This document shows positions 41,954-50,386 of a DNA stretch of 64,000 nt, piece by piece. A model generated the notes under the pieces. The model made no database searches. It was not told the DNA's origin and worked only from the letters and a program-made list of their open reading frames with translations. The position numbers were made by a program, and so were the translations under genes. The DNA is taken from positions 372,001-436,000 of the forward strand of contig NZ_JADYVE010000003.1 in the NCBI RefSeq assembly GCF_020193655.1. The letters are read 5' to 3'. Every line of letters begins with the position of its first letter. Within the stretch, counting starts at the first letter, position 1. This DNA is from Ensifer sp. IC3342 (GTDB taxonomy: Bacteria; Pseudomonadota; Alphaproteobacteria; Rhizobiales; Rhizobiaceae).

Positions 41954-44007
41954 CACCCCGGTATCCCTCCAATCTGCGCCGTCGTCAGCGGCTCGCCGCC
42001 CACGATCTCCGCGGCGTTCTGCTGTCGTTTCAGGTTCAGCTCGGCGTCGATCTGGTAGCGCTTCAGCGCGCCCTTCTGCTGGATCTCGGCAAGCTTCAAC
42101 TCCCGCTCGATCTCCAGCTTCCGCCGGTCGTTTTCCGCCGAAAGCCGCGTCTTCTCGGCATCGGCTTGCGCCCGCATCTGAAGCTTCTGCATCTCCGGGT
42201 TCGGCTGGCCGGCGCTCGCCTGCATCCGCCGCTGGATCTCTTCGGGCGCCGGCTTGGTGAAGTAGAGGTCCGGCGATTTCAGCCCCGCCGCCTCCACCGA
42301 TTTGGCGATACCGTTGTAGAGGTTGTCCGGCGAGACGTAAGGATTGTCCGGTCCCAGCGTCATCAGCAGCTTCTCCTGCAACTGCTGGATCATCTGGATC
42401 ATCATCATGTCGCGCTCGCGCGTGCCGGCGCCGAGCCCGGTATTGACCGTCGCGTCCATCTCGGCGTTCCAGTGGCGCGGGTCGAAACTCACCCATTGCC
42501 CGCGCAGCCTGACCACGCGCGGCCGGTCCTGGTGCTTGATGACGAGCCTGAGCAGCCCCTTGAACACCCGCCTCAAGCCCTGCGCGAAGGTCCGCACCAT
42601 CAGCTCCGTCTGGCCGATCCCCGCCTGCTCGATCAGCGCCGTCGCCCGCGCCGTCATGTTCTGAAGCGCATCGGGTGCAAGCCCGCTCGAGGCGTCGGAA
42701 ATGCCCGTGCGGTCGGTCGCCTCCTGGTCGAGGTAGGAGAGCATCGCGAAGGATTCCTTCGCGACGAACGGCACCATGGTGTAGCCGAGCGCCGCGCGCG
42801 CATCGATGCCCTGGCTGACCCGGATCGGCTGCCCGAATTTCGGGTTGAGCACGGCTTCCGGATTGGCGATCGCGCCCTCCTGGACGATCGGTTGCTGGTT
42901 GTTCTGCCAGTAGAGATTGTCGAGCGTCTGGCGCATCAGCACGGTCTTCACCCGCTGGATTTCCGCCATGTCGTCGGTGACCGAGCCGCCTTCGCGCTGG
43001 TGCGGCCGACGTTCGACGATGAGATCCGCGAAGGGCACCTCGTCCCACTCGTCATTCGAAAGCAGGTTTTCTGCGCCCGTGCCGCCGGCAAAGACGAGCC
43101 GGCGCAGTTCCGCAATGCCGTCGTCGTCCGCATCCACCTTCACGTAGAGCTCGTAATAATCCACCTCCTCCAGCGCCTTCGGCACCGCATCCCTTGCGGC
43201 GAAGGCATCGCGCCGTCGGGTGAACTCCTCGTCGTCGCGGCCGCTGTCGCCGGTCGAAGCCGGCAGGCCTTCGATCAGGTCGCGGTCATGCCCCATCGCG
43301 ATGAGATCCGAACGGCGCATACGCGTAGCAATGCCGGTGATCGGACTCTCCTCGATCGAGAGCGCGTCCGGATGGATCAGGAATTCTTCCAGCGGCACCG
43401 CCGCCAGCCGCGGCGTACCGCGCTCCACCTTGCGGCGGATCTTCACGCTGTAGCTTGGCTGCTCGACCACACCCTCGAGTGTCTGAATCTTTTCGATCGT
43501 CTGCGACTGCTCCAGCACCTCCACCGCGTCATCGCCGACAAGCTGCACCAATGCCGCCTCGTCGAGCCCCGTATGGGTGGAGACCGCGACCGAAACCTTG
43601 TTCTCGTACCACCAGCGGATCACGCCGTTGCGAAGCTTCAAGGCGTCGTGCGCCGCGTCCTGCACGGCGTCGTAGCCATCGCTTTCGGGAAAGACGACAT
43701 AGTTGATATAGTCGGTCGCTTGGCTCGCCGTCGCCTCGTCGCCCTCGTTGACGGGTGCGTATTCCACCACCTTGTCGTTGCCGAGAATGGTGCGGATCAG
43801 CGACGGCAGCACCTTCTTGATCGCCGCGCGGCAATCGCGCGAAACCACCTTCGAGCGGTTGGCATCCGCCGGCACGTCCCTCATCGTGCCGTCGTAATAT
43901 TCCATCGCCTTGATGCGATCGACCGCGAGCACGTCACGATAATCTTCGCAGTCCTTCACCAGTTGGCTGACAAGCGCGGCCAGCCGTTCATCGGTCATTG
44001 CAGCCAT
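41953..44007 (-). CDS. Phage portal protein (podovirus type)
   Basis: The 684-residue protein begins MAAMTDERLAALVSQLVKDC and has DRIKAMEYYDGTMRDVPADA, SLIRTILGNDKVVEYAPVNE, QRVKTVLMRQTLDNLYWQNN and a C-terminal Gln/Lys/Ala coiled coil. This matches the P22/BPP-1-like portal family. It forms the DNA gate of the head. Here a 1.9 kb island separates it from TerL, and over 7 kb separates it from the next phage gene. Confidence 0.92.
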   Translation of the reverse strand: MAAMTDERLAALVSQLVKDCEDYRDVLAVDRIKAMEYYDGTMRDVPADANRSKVVSRDCRAAIKKVLPSLIRTILGNDKVVEYAPVNEGDEATASQATDYINYVVFPESDGYDAVQDAAHDALKLRNGVIRWWYENKVSVAVSTHTGLDEAALVQLVGDDAVEVLEQSQTIEKIQTLEGVVEQPSYSVKIRRKVERGTPRLAAVPLEEFLIHPDALSIEESPITGIATRMRRSDLIAMGHDRDLIEGLPASTGDSGRDDEEFTRRRDAFAARDAVPKALEEVDYYELYVKVDADDDGIAELRRLVFAGGTGAENLLSNDEWDEVPFADLIVERRPHQREGGSVTDDMAEIQRVKTVLMRQTLDNLYWQNNQQPIVQEGAIANPEAVLNPKFGQPIRVSQGIDARAALGYTMVPFVAKESFAMLSYLDQEATDRTGISDASSGLAPDALQNMTARATALIEQAGIGQTELMVRTFAQGLRRVFKGLLRLVIKHQDRPRVVRLRGQWVSFDPRHWNAEMDATVNTGLGAGTRERDMMMIQMIQQLQEKLLMTLGPDNPYVSPDNLYNGIAKSVEAAGLKSPDLYFTKPAPEEIQRRMQASAGQPNPEMQKLQMRAQADAEKTRLSAENDRRKLEIERELKLAEIQQKGALKRYQIDAELNLKRQQNAAEIVGGEPLTTAQIGGIPG

Positions 44008-44255
44008 CAGAAAAACCTTTCGGGCCGTGGAGTTCGATTTTGAATTGTTGGGTGGCAGCCCGCCAGTTCGCGCGAACCGGAGAGAGATGCGTTTCCGCTC
44101 GTGGCATGGCAGTAGGAAGGTGGCGGACGACGGGAACGTCGGCTAGGAGTCCGTCACTTTGCGGGGGAATGCCATCTTCGGTAGCAGCCCTTCCCTTCTG
44201 CAAAACCTCACATAGTTAAGCCGTTATCGGAAGCTTTCGTCGGGAGTGCGCGTCA

Positions 44256-44417
44256 ATGTCGATCCTCATCAGCATCTTGATCACGTTCCTGGTCGTTATC
44301 CTGGTGCTTTATCTTGTAAATCGGCTTCCGTTGGACGCGCGTGCCAAACAAATTGTCCAAGCCATCGTGATCATCATCGGGATCCTGTCGCTGCTACGGT
44401 ATCTTGCGGTCTTTTGA
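44256..44417 (+). CDS. Thivi_2564-type small membrane protein
   Basis: The 53-residue protein has two hydrophobic helices (ISILITFLVVILVLYLVNRL and IVIIIGILSLLRYLAVF) joined by a short LPLDARAKQIVQ loop, the pattern of the Thivi_2564 family. GGGAG lies upstream of the ATG. Role unknown. Confidence 0.8.
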   Translation: MSILISILITFLVVILVLYLVNRLPLDARAKQIVQAIVIIIGILSLLRYLAVF

Positions 44418-45022
44418 CCGCGCCCTTGAGACGATCGGCACGCCGGCTGATAAGACGCCGAGGTTCCGGCGCAACTTTTCGAGGGGCAAGGCATCTCCTC
44501 CCCACCCTCATTCCTGTGCTTGTCACAGGAATCCAGCCAGCCCAAGTCCTTGGGCTGAAATGACTCTTCCGCGCCGCCGACTTGCCCCCCGGATCCTCTG
44601 ACAGAGGGATGGTGGCAAAAGTCCTCCGCCCAACCCATTGCGTTGCTGTCACGGCCTATAGCGCCGGACAAGACGCGCGGCGCTGCTGCGCTGCATTCGT
44701 ATAGCTTGTGGGGCTTTGAAAAACGCGCTCGAAATGACCCGTATCGTGCTGAACATTTCGGACTGACCAGCGGGACTTATCTCGACGGAAACGCTGGTTG
44801 GCCGCGCGTGCGCCCCGCCTAAAATAGCTACGAACAGAAAGTGAACCGATGGCGGCAGAAAACCGCCCATCACCCGCAATCGCCGGCCATGAGCTGAGGA
44901 GCATGGTATAATGCCGTTACGTCACAACGCCTCAACCATTGTTATCCCTGACCAACCATTGTGCAGGAACCAGCTGCACCGATGGCACGTTTTCGTACGA
45001 GTATAGAGTGGAGTTCGTTACG
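44418..45022. other. Intergenic region with one repeat
   Basis: About 600 bases hold one CACAGGAATCCAG repeat and no recognisable gene. Open frames over 44.6-44.9 kb on the minus strand lack ribosome sites and family-like sequence. Confidence 0.5.
44510..44568 (+). repeat. CACAGGAATCCAG-type palindromic repeat, copy 4
   Basis: ATTCCTGTGcttgtCACAGGAATCCAG is followed by a different hairpin (AGCCCAAGTCCTTGGGCT) and TGACTC. The first module is constant and the second varies among the four copies. Confidence 0.82.
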
Positions 45023-45202
45023 ATGATTGGAAAAGATTACCGAGGGCCGGAATATCACGCTTCGACCGGCCTGCCCGTGGCCATTCTGCTGCTGTCTGTC
45101 CTCGCCATATCGGCATATCTCTTTTTCGCGGGATCGTTGACCAGCGAAGAGCAGGCCTCGGCCAGGGTTTACCTGCCGGCTGCCCAGACGCAGACGCGAT
45201 GA
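45023..45202 (+). CDS. Small single-helix membrane protein
   Basis: The 59-residue protein (MIGKDYRGPEYHASTGLPVA) has one membrane helix (VAILLLSVLAISAYLFFAG) and a short polar tail. GGAG lies 9 bases before the ATG. Unknown family. Confidence 0.55.
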   Translation: MIGKDYRGPEYHASTGLPVAILLLSVLAISAYLFFAGSLTSEEQASARVYLPAAQTQTR

Positions 45203-45215
45203 CAGGCCTTTAGGC

Positions 45216-45322
45216 GCTGCAGCGCCGCGCTTCTAATCAGACGCGCAAAGGACGCGCTGTAGCACTTTGAATTGCTGCATGTTTTTATCCTTACATCGGC
45301 TACGAGTTAAGGAAACATTCAG
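45216..45322 (-). repeat. RIME element, near complete
   Basis: Read on the minus strand it shows a hairpin stem with AAAAACATGCAGCAATTCAA, then AGTGCTACAGCGCGTCCTTT and GCGCGGCGCTGCAG. It is the fullest copy of the element in the window, placed between two small membrane-protein genes. Confidence 0.88.
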
Positions 45323-45395
45323 TAAGGCCGAGGTTCTTGCCTCGCCTGCCGCCGAATGCCTCGAAATTCTCACATTCGGTTCCCCATGATGGGGA

Positions 45396-45524
45396 ATGGA
45401 CAAGAGCGGAATAGCCTTTCTGGCGCTTATACTCATCCTCATCGCCCTCGTGGTGAGCATCTTGGCGCTCAATCCCGACGCGGTGGCGCCGCCAACCAGA
45501 CCGCCAATCGTTCCGAGCAACTGA
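45396..45524 (+). CDS. Tiny membrane protein (42 residues)
   Basis: The frame gives MDKSGIAFLALILILIALVV and then a short Pro-rich tail (APPTRPPIVPSN). One hydrophobic helix is clear. The GGGGA just before the ATG is closer than ideal, so the call is tentative. Confidence 0.4.
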   Translation: MDKSGIAFLALILILIALVVSILALNPDAVAPPTRPPIVPSN

Positions 45525-45937
45525 AGCAATTCCAGGAAAAGTGTGGAGCGGTTTTCCGTCTGGAATTGCGTGGTTTCGAAGCAATTCCAGAGAAGTGTGG
45601 CGCGATTTTCCGCACGGTGGCTGGATTCAAAGAGCCGGATCGCTTGCCTGCCGCAAACTCGATCCAGGCAGCCTACGCCCCCTGCGCGCCGCTTACACAA
45701 ACAACGGCTCAAGTAATTACGAACACCGGAGGAACGCTCCGCGAACGAAGCATGGACGTCTACTCCCTGTGGGCTAAGCCCTCGTCCGCATCGCAGGAGG
45801 CCGAATTACCTCCTCCGGGTAGCGATTATTCGGCAATCAGGAGGAGCCACCGCCAGACACAAGAGGCGGAGGCTGCGTTCGCCATTCCCCGGCCAGGCCG
45901 CGCCGACAGATCGGTGCCAAGCGCCTACACGACACTC
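45525..45937. other. Region between small genes and TerL without a gene
   Basis: It holds the repeat at 45526-45622 and about 300 bases with no convincing gene. A long plus-strand open frame across it is antisense to TerL at its far end and was rejected. Confidence 0.5.
45526..45622. repeat. AATTCCAGGAAAAGTGTG-type repeat
   Basis: Two near-inverted modules (AGCAATTCCAGGAAAAGTGT and GGTTTTCCGTCTGGAATTGC) are followed by a partial second copy. A related copy lies at 54896-54955 and a fragment at 17335. Confidence 0.75.
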
Positions 45938-47392
45938 TCAAACAACCTTCCGATCCGTGAACTTCCACGCCGCAGCGTCCGCCTTCACCCTGGCGAACCG
46001 TTTCGTCATCAGCGCGTAGCGCGAGGCCGAGAGGAGGTCGTCGCGTTCCTTGACGACCCGGCCGTCCTTGCGGTGGTAGAGGCGGAATTCCTCGAACCAG
46101 TCGGTCAAGGTGGAAAACACCTTCCAGCGCCCGGTCTGCATGCGCTGCAGCATGTCGGAAAGCCCCGCCTCCACGCCGTTAGTGCCGTCGTCGAAGGTTG
46201 CCCGCTCGGCAAGCAGCGCCAGCCCCTGCCCGCGATATTGCGCGGCAAGCTGCTCGCCGCTGCCCTTGTCGTGCTGCAGGCCGTCATGCGGCCAGGCGAA
46301 GGGCAGCCACGTCCCCCAGGGTTTCAGCGCCGCCGCATGAATGATCGGCGTCGCCTCGCGCTCGCGATAGGTTTTCGTCACATAGAAGACGTCGGCGTCC
46401 CGGTCCCAGGCGCAGACTGTCGCCGCGAAGGGGTGGTCCCAGCCGAAATCGAGCCCGCCGATCTGCACCCAATGCTTCGGGATCTCGAAGGGATCGATGC
46501 GGATTGTCTCCTCCGCCACCGGAAAGACCCGCCCCGAGCCGAGCGCCGGCACGCCCTTGGTGCGCGCCTCGCGCTCATGCGCCGGATAGCTGTCGATGAT
46601 CCGCTGCCGCTCTTCCGCCGTATAGTGCTCGGCATCCTCGATCGTCATGGTGATGACCTCGCGATCCGGCGACTTTTCCATAAGATAACGCGCCACGACG
46701 CTGCTTAACCCTTTGAGCGGCGTGAAGGTGACGGCGACCGCGCCGCGCGTTGCATTGGTACGGGTGATGCCTTCGAAATAGACATCCTCCGGCGGCTCCT
46801 CGTCGAACCAGACATAGTCGACCGTATTGGCCTGCCACTTGCCGCGCCCTTGCTCATAGGCCTTGAAGAGCAGCGTCGAGGCGCCTCCCGTGACATGGCG
46901 CACCGTCACGCTGTCGAGCGCACCCGAGGCGCCGGAACGCCGCGTGGTCGCCTGGATCGCCGCCTTCGGAATGAAGCCGGTGCCCCAATCCTCCTCGTTG
47001 AGCGGCGGACCGACCAGCAGCCGCTGCACGCCGTCGCGCGTCAGCTCGTAGGATTCGGAGCCCGCCAGCATCACGATCGGCCTGTCGAACCGCCGGCCCG
47101 GCCACCAGTCCGGGTAGCGCCCGGTCAGGTGCATCGCCGCTTCCGCCGCGCCGGCAAGCGTCTTGCCGAGCTGGTTGCCGGCCATGAACAGTCGTTCGCG
47201 CACCGCGGCACCCGCCGCATGGAATTCGCGCTGCTTGGCATAGGGCCGATAACCGGCGAGAATATTGGTGCGCCGCCGCCGGTCGAGCTCGGCCATCAAC
47301 ACCGCCTGTTCCTTGAGCAAGGCGTGGAGATCGCACGGCTGCCCTAAGGCGCCCGGCATCGCCGCTGCAGGCCCTGTCGATCGGTTTGACAT
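45938..47392 (-). CDS. terL: Phage terminase large subunit
   Basis: The 484-residue packaging motor has Walker A FMAGNQLGKTLAGAAEA (about residue 70), Walker B TVDYVWFDEEPPEDVYFE, and the RNase-H-type nuclease acidic site QIGGLDFGWDHPFAA. Start at 47392 follows GGAG. It is intact by eye. A cargo island separates it from TerS upstream and from portal downstream. Confidence 0.95.
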   Translation of the reverse strand: MSNRSTGPAAAMPGALGQPCDLHALLKEQAVLMAELDRRRRTNILAGYRPYAKQREFHAAGAAVRERLFMAGNQLGKTLAGAAEAAMHLTGRYPDWWPGRRFDRPIVMLAGSESYELTRDGVQRLLVGPPLNEEDWGTGFIPKAAIQATTRRSGASGALDSVTVRHVTGGASTLLFKAYEQGRGKWQANTVDYVWFDEEPPEDVYFEGITRTNATRGAVAVTFTPLKGLSSVVARYLMEKSPDREVITMTIEDAEHYTAEERQRIIDSYPAHEREARTKGVPALGSGRVFPVAEETIRIDPFEIPKHWVQIGGLDFGWDHPFAATVCAWDRDADVFYVTKTYREREATPIIHAAALKPWGTWLPFAWPHDGLQHDKGSGEQLAAQYRGQGLALLAERATFDDGTNGVEAGLSDMLQRMQTGRWKVFSTLTDWFEEFRLYHRKDGRVVKERDDLLSASRYALMTKRFARVKADAAAWKFTDRKVV

Positions 47393-47467
47393 TTTTTCTC
47401 CGCCGGTTCGCGCATTGTTCCATCATTGGCTCTTGCCTTTGGCGAGCAGTCGTGGAAATTCCACCGA

Positions 47468-47713
47468 ATGAGAATCAGCCGTACCCTATTGATTACGCTC
47501 TGCCTCTCGGCGCTGGCGTCCTCGTGCACCGAGACCGCCGAAGCGCCCGCACCCGTGCGCCGCTCGAAAGTGGCCGCCGCTGTCGTGGACAATTCGCCGC
47601 GCCAATGCACCACCCGCCTGACACAGTGCTACTACGGCACCGGTCCGGCCGGCGAACCCTGCTCCTGCTGGTCGAGCGCAGGCGCTCCCGACCATGGCTT
47701 GACCACCAAGTAA
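47468..47713 (+). CDS. Small Cys-rich lipoprotein
   Basis: The 81-residue precursor has a lipobox LASSC at about residue 20 and a mature tail with Cys pairs (RQCTTRLTQCYYGTGPAGEP, then CSCW). It is divergent from TerL across 75 bases. Function unknown. Confidence 0.65.
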   Translation: MRISRTLLITLCLSALASSCTETAEAPAPVRRSKVAAAVVDNSPRQCTTRLTQCYYGTGPAGEPCSCWSSAGAPDHGLTTK

Positions 47714-47949
47714 GCTGCGAGCTCGAACCGTCGCGAAAACTGCCCGGCCGCCCCGCGGCCGGCGATGGCGCCGCACTGCGCCCGCGTCTTATCGGACGCA
47801 CGGCATTTCGACGCGCGACAGCCGCCATAAACCGGCCGTTAACCATAATTCACGTTACCGGGGGAACATCTCAATCGGCGCCACATGATTAACGTCATCC
47901 CACGCTCTGAAGAGACGGACGACAACAACGCGCTTAAAAGGAGATGGAG

Positions 47950-48096
47950 ATGGTCAAAACTGGTCTTGGCGCTTCGATTGCTGCTCTCACCTTCTCCATT
48001 GCCGTGTCCGCGGTTCTTCATGTCGCCTTGGCTCAAAATCGCACAGCAGCCGTCCCCGCCGTATCGAGCGAGATAACATCGTCGATCAAGAAATGA
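47950..48096 (+). CDS. Small exported peptide (48 residues)
   Basis: The product MVKTGLGASIAALTFSIAVS continues to a signal-peptidase-like site (LHVALAQ) and a short Ser/Ala-rich tail. AAGGAG lies 6 bases before the ATG at 47950. Unknown role. Confidence 0.5.
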   Translation: MVKTGLGASIAALTFSIAVSAVLHVALAQNRTAAVPAVSSEITSSIKK

Positions 48097-48246
48097 GGGT
48101 GGTTTGCCCCGTCCGGGAAGGCCCGACAGGACGGAGCAATGGCGCGGCCTCCTGCATGTTTCCCTAAACCGGATCCGATTTAGGAAATGCCGCAATCCGG
48201 CAGCCGCGCTGGGCCTTCGTACTTGCCATGCAAACGTCGCAACCCA

Positions 48247-48350
48247 CTGCATGTTCCCCTAGATCGTGCCCGATTTAACTGTAAAAACATGCAGCACTTC
48301 AGAGTGCTACAGCGTCCTTTGTGCGCCTGTTAGACGCGCGGCGCTGTAGG
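48247..48350 (+). repeat. RIME element
   Basis: The copy shows CTGCATGTTCCCCT and AAAAACATGCAGCACTTC as stem arms, then AGAGTGCTACAGCGTCCTTT and GACGCGCGGCGCTGTAG. An extra palindromic half element lies just before it (48152-48190). Confidence 0.88.
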
Positions 48351-48441
48351 CCTGGTTCCGGTTCAGGTTTCAGTTCCCGCTTGCGCTTCCTTCGGTGCTG
48401 GCCAATGCTTGAACGGGCCGGCTCAGCGAAGGAGCATCATC

Positions 48442-48783
48442 ATGATCGAAGGTCATTGCCATTGCAGGTCGGTGCGCATCACCGTTCCCGTCCGCCCCGA
48501 GACGCTCGGCGATTGCAACTGTTCCATGTGCAGCCGGCTTGGCGCACTCTGGGGTTATTATTCTGTGAGCGACGTCACCGTCAGCGACGAGCAGAAAACG
48601 CTTGTCGGCTATGTCCAGGGCGATGCGACGCTCACCATGCACCATTGCGGCCGCTGCGGCTGCACCACCCATTGGTCGCCGCGCGGGCGTAACGCCTCGC
48701 GCATGGGTGTCAACATGCGTATGTTCGACCGCGCAGTCTGGGAGGAAATCCCACACCGGTTGATCGACGGCGCAAGCTGGTAA
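48442..48783 (+). CDS. GFA family protein, short type
   Basis: The 113-residue protein has Cys clusters GHCHCRSVRI, DCNCSMCSRLGALWGYY and HHCGRCGCTTHW, so the two zinc sites of the GFA fold are complete. AAGGAG lies 8 bases before the ATG at 48442. It is a second GFA gene in the window and only distantly similar to the one at 5.2 kb. It lies between TerS and TerL, on the other strand. Confidence 0.9.
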   Translation: MIEGHCHCRSVRITVPVRPETLGDCNCSMCSRLGALWGYYSVSDVTVSDEQKTLVGYVQGDATLTMHHCGRCGCTTHWSPRGRNASRMGVNMRMFDRAVWEEIPHRLIDGASW

Positions 48784-48803
48784 CGGCCCTGCCCCATGTA
48801 CGC

Positions 48804-48959
48804 TTAGATCCTGCCCATCAGCAGGAGAACAAGCAGCACGACCACCAAGACGCCGAGAATTCCGGAAGGGCCGTAGCCCCAGCCGCTCGAATAGGGCCAG
48901 GCGGGAAAAGCGCCGATGAGGAGCAGGATCAAAATAACAAGAAGTACGGTTCCAAGCAT
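48804..48959 (-). CDS. DUF3309 family small membrane protein
   Basis: The 51-residue protein (MLGTVLLVILILLLIGAFPA, then WPYSSGWGYGPSGILGVLVV) has the two-helix DUF3309 pattern with a central WPYSxxWGYxPSG motif. GGAGG lies 7 bases before the ATG. Common in rhizobial chromosomes; function unknown. Confidence 0.92.
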   Translation of the reverse strand: MLGTVLLVILILLLIGAFPAWPYSSGWGYGPSGILGVLVVVLLVLLLMGRI

Positions 48960-49285
48960 TTGCAATCCTCCGCTACGTAATTCGATCCGCGGATGAAATT
49001 ACGCAGCAATGCAAGATGCCGCGGTGACATTGGCGCATACGCGCCGCCGCAGCAGATGGTTTGTCATTCCTACCGAATGCCCATCACCGCAATAAGTTCC
49101 GATTAACCGCGTGGGGCCGGTCACCAAACTCACGGTAATTCTGTGCCGCGCCGCCTCGCCGCCCGAATATATTTCGATTGTATCACTGGTAACAGCGCCA
49201 GCGCGCCAAAGATCCTTTGATGCCCTCGTTCTCAGCCCATTGAGAACATGCTAATTTTTCCGTCGGCTACAGAGGGGGAAAACCA
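48960..49285. other. Divergent promoter region, nothing recognised
   Basis: About 325 bases between DUF3309 and the oxidase-like gene. No repeat, RNA gene or clear operator was found; a FixK/FNR box was looked for and not seen. Confidence 0.5.
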
Positions 49286-49690
49286 ATGCCACGTATCGCA
49301 AATCTTTACTTCAAGACGGCCATCATTTTTCTGATCGCCGGCATCTCGATCGGGCTTCACATGTCGATTTCAGGTAACCACGCGCCGACCGGTGCCCATG
49401 CCCACGCCAACCTGCTCGGCTGGGTCACCATGGCGCTCTTCGGCGTTTTCCACGCGCTCAATCCGCGCAAGGCTGAGAAGCGTCTGGCGATGATCCAGTA
49501 CGTCGTCTACACCTTTGGCGTGGCGGTGCTGATCCCGTCGCTTTATCTCATGCTTTCCGGAAACGCGGCGGTCGAACCGATTGTCGCCATTTCTTCGCTC
49601 ATCGCCTTCGCCGGCGTGCTGATGTTCGCCGTCATCATCTTCTCGGGCAGCGAGGCCGCGGTTCCCGCCGGCGTCTCGCGGGTGCGCTGA
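49286..49690 (+). CDS. Four-helix membrane protein related to haem-copper oxidase subunit I
   Basis: The 134-residue protein has four hydrophobic helices. GAHAHANLLGWVTMALFGVF is the motif shared with part of CcoN/NorB-type subunits, and IGLHMSISG precedes it. It is far too short to be an oxidase by itself. GAGGGGG lies upstream of the ATG. Typical of rhizobial chromosomes; role unknown. Confidence 0.8.
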   Translation: MPRIANLYFKTAIIFLIAGISIGLHMSISGNHAPTGAHAHANLLGWVTMALFGVFHALNPRKAEKRLAMIQYVVYTFGVAVLIPSLYLMLSGNAAVEPIVAISSLIAFAGVLMFAVIIFSGSEAAVPAGVSRVR

Positions 49691-49698
49691 TGCAATCA

Positions 49699-49723
49699 GG
49701 ATGAGGTGGCCTCCACCTCATCC
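49699..49723 (+). terminator. Hairpin terminator candidate
   Basis: GGATGAGGTGG-cct-CCACCTCATCC is a perfect 11-base stem 9 bases after the oxidase-like stop. Only a short T-rich tail follows, so efficiency is uncertain. Confidence 0.65.
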
Positions 49724-49768
49724 TTGCCCAACCTGCAGCAGCACAGGTCTTCCGCACGTTCAAAACTT

Positions 49769-49793
49769 GCCGCAACACTTTGAATTGCTGCAG
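49769..49793 (-). repeat. RIME fragment
   Basis: CTGCAGCAATTCAAAGTGTTG (minus strand) is the central piece of the element without its outer arms. It lies 9 bases from the TerS stop. Confidence 0.65.
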
Positions 49794-49801
49794 AATTCAG
49801 T

Positions 49802-50242
49802 CTACTCCGATCCGGATCGCTGCCCCGCCGGTTGCCGCCTCCGGCCGGGCTTCCGCGCTACCCTGCCCTTCGCCGGCCCTTCGATCAGCGGCCGGATCGT
49901 CTGATCGAGCATCCGGATGCGCCTGACAAGTTCCTCATCCGTCAGTTCGTCCAGCGCGTTGGCGTTCGCCGAGAGATCCTTGGGCAGGATCGAGGCAAGG
50001 AGCTTCAGATAGGATTCCGGCTTCTCCTCGCGCAGCCGCGCGATCACGTCGACGCCATGCGCCTCGAAATCCGCCTGCACCGCTTCGAGGAAAGCGCCGC
50101 CGAGCCGCGTGCGCGAGCCCTTCGTTGCAGGACCGGGCGATTGGCCCGTCTCTTCGGTCGGCCCATCTGCCGCATCGTCCAGGCAAAGCCCTGACGCGCT
50201 TGAAACATCGTCTTCGATCACGTCCGTCGCCTCACTCTCCAT
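49802..50242 (-). CDS. terS: Phage terminase small subunit-type protein
   Basis: The 146-residue protein has GSRTRLGGAFLEAVQADFEA, REEKPESYLKLLASILPKDL and DELTDEELVRRIRMLDQTIR, the pattern of small terminases in rhizobial phages, and a basic tail. Start at 50242 is chosen over ATGs further up because the extra N-terminus is atypical. It would recognise DNA for packaging and is the first virion-module gene in order of transcription. Confidence 0.78.
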   Translation of the reverse strand: MESEATDVIEDDVSSASGLCLDDAADGPTEETGQSPGPATKGSRTRLGGAFLEAVQADFEAHGVDVIARLREEKPESYLKLLASILPKDLSANANALDELTDEELVRRIRMLDQTIRPLIEGPAKGRVARKPGRRRQPAGQRSGSE

Positions 50243-50386
50243 AAACTTTTGCAGCGTGTGAACAGGGCGCAGGAGTCGCCCACGGAGGTGGCGTGCATCG
50301 GCCATTCCCGCTACCCATAATTGTGCCAAGATCGCGACTCAGATTGAATCGCACCCGAGTCACGATCCAGGAAAGCAACCCGCACC

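Noticed and set aside
42166-44043. A 625-codon open frame opposite the portal gene
   Set aside because: It is the antisense shadow of a GC-rich gene: Arg/His-rich with no domain, and the portal on the other strand is unmistakable. The same holds for long frames opposite the SLC13 gene (14970-16199), the cyclase (56490-57995), the capsid (32101-33057) and mocB (62118-63347).
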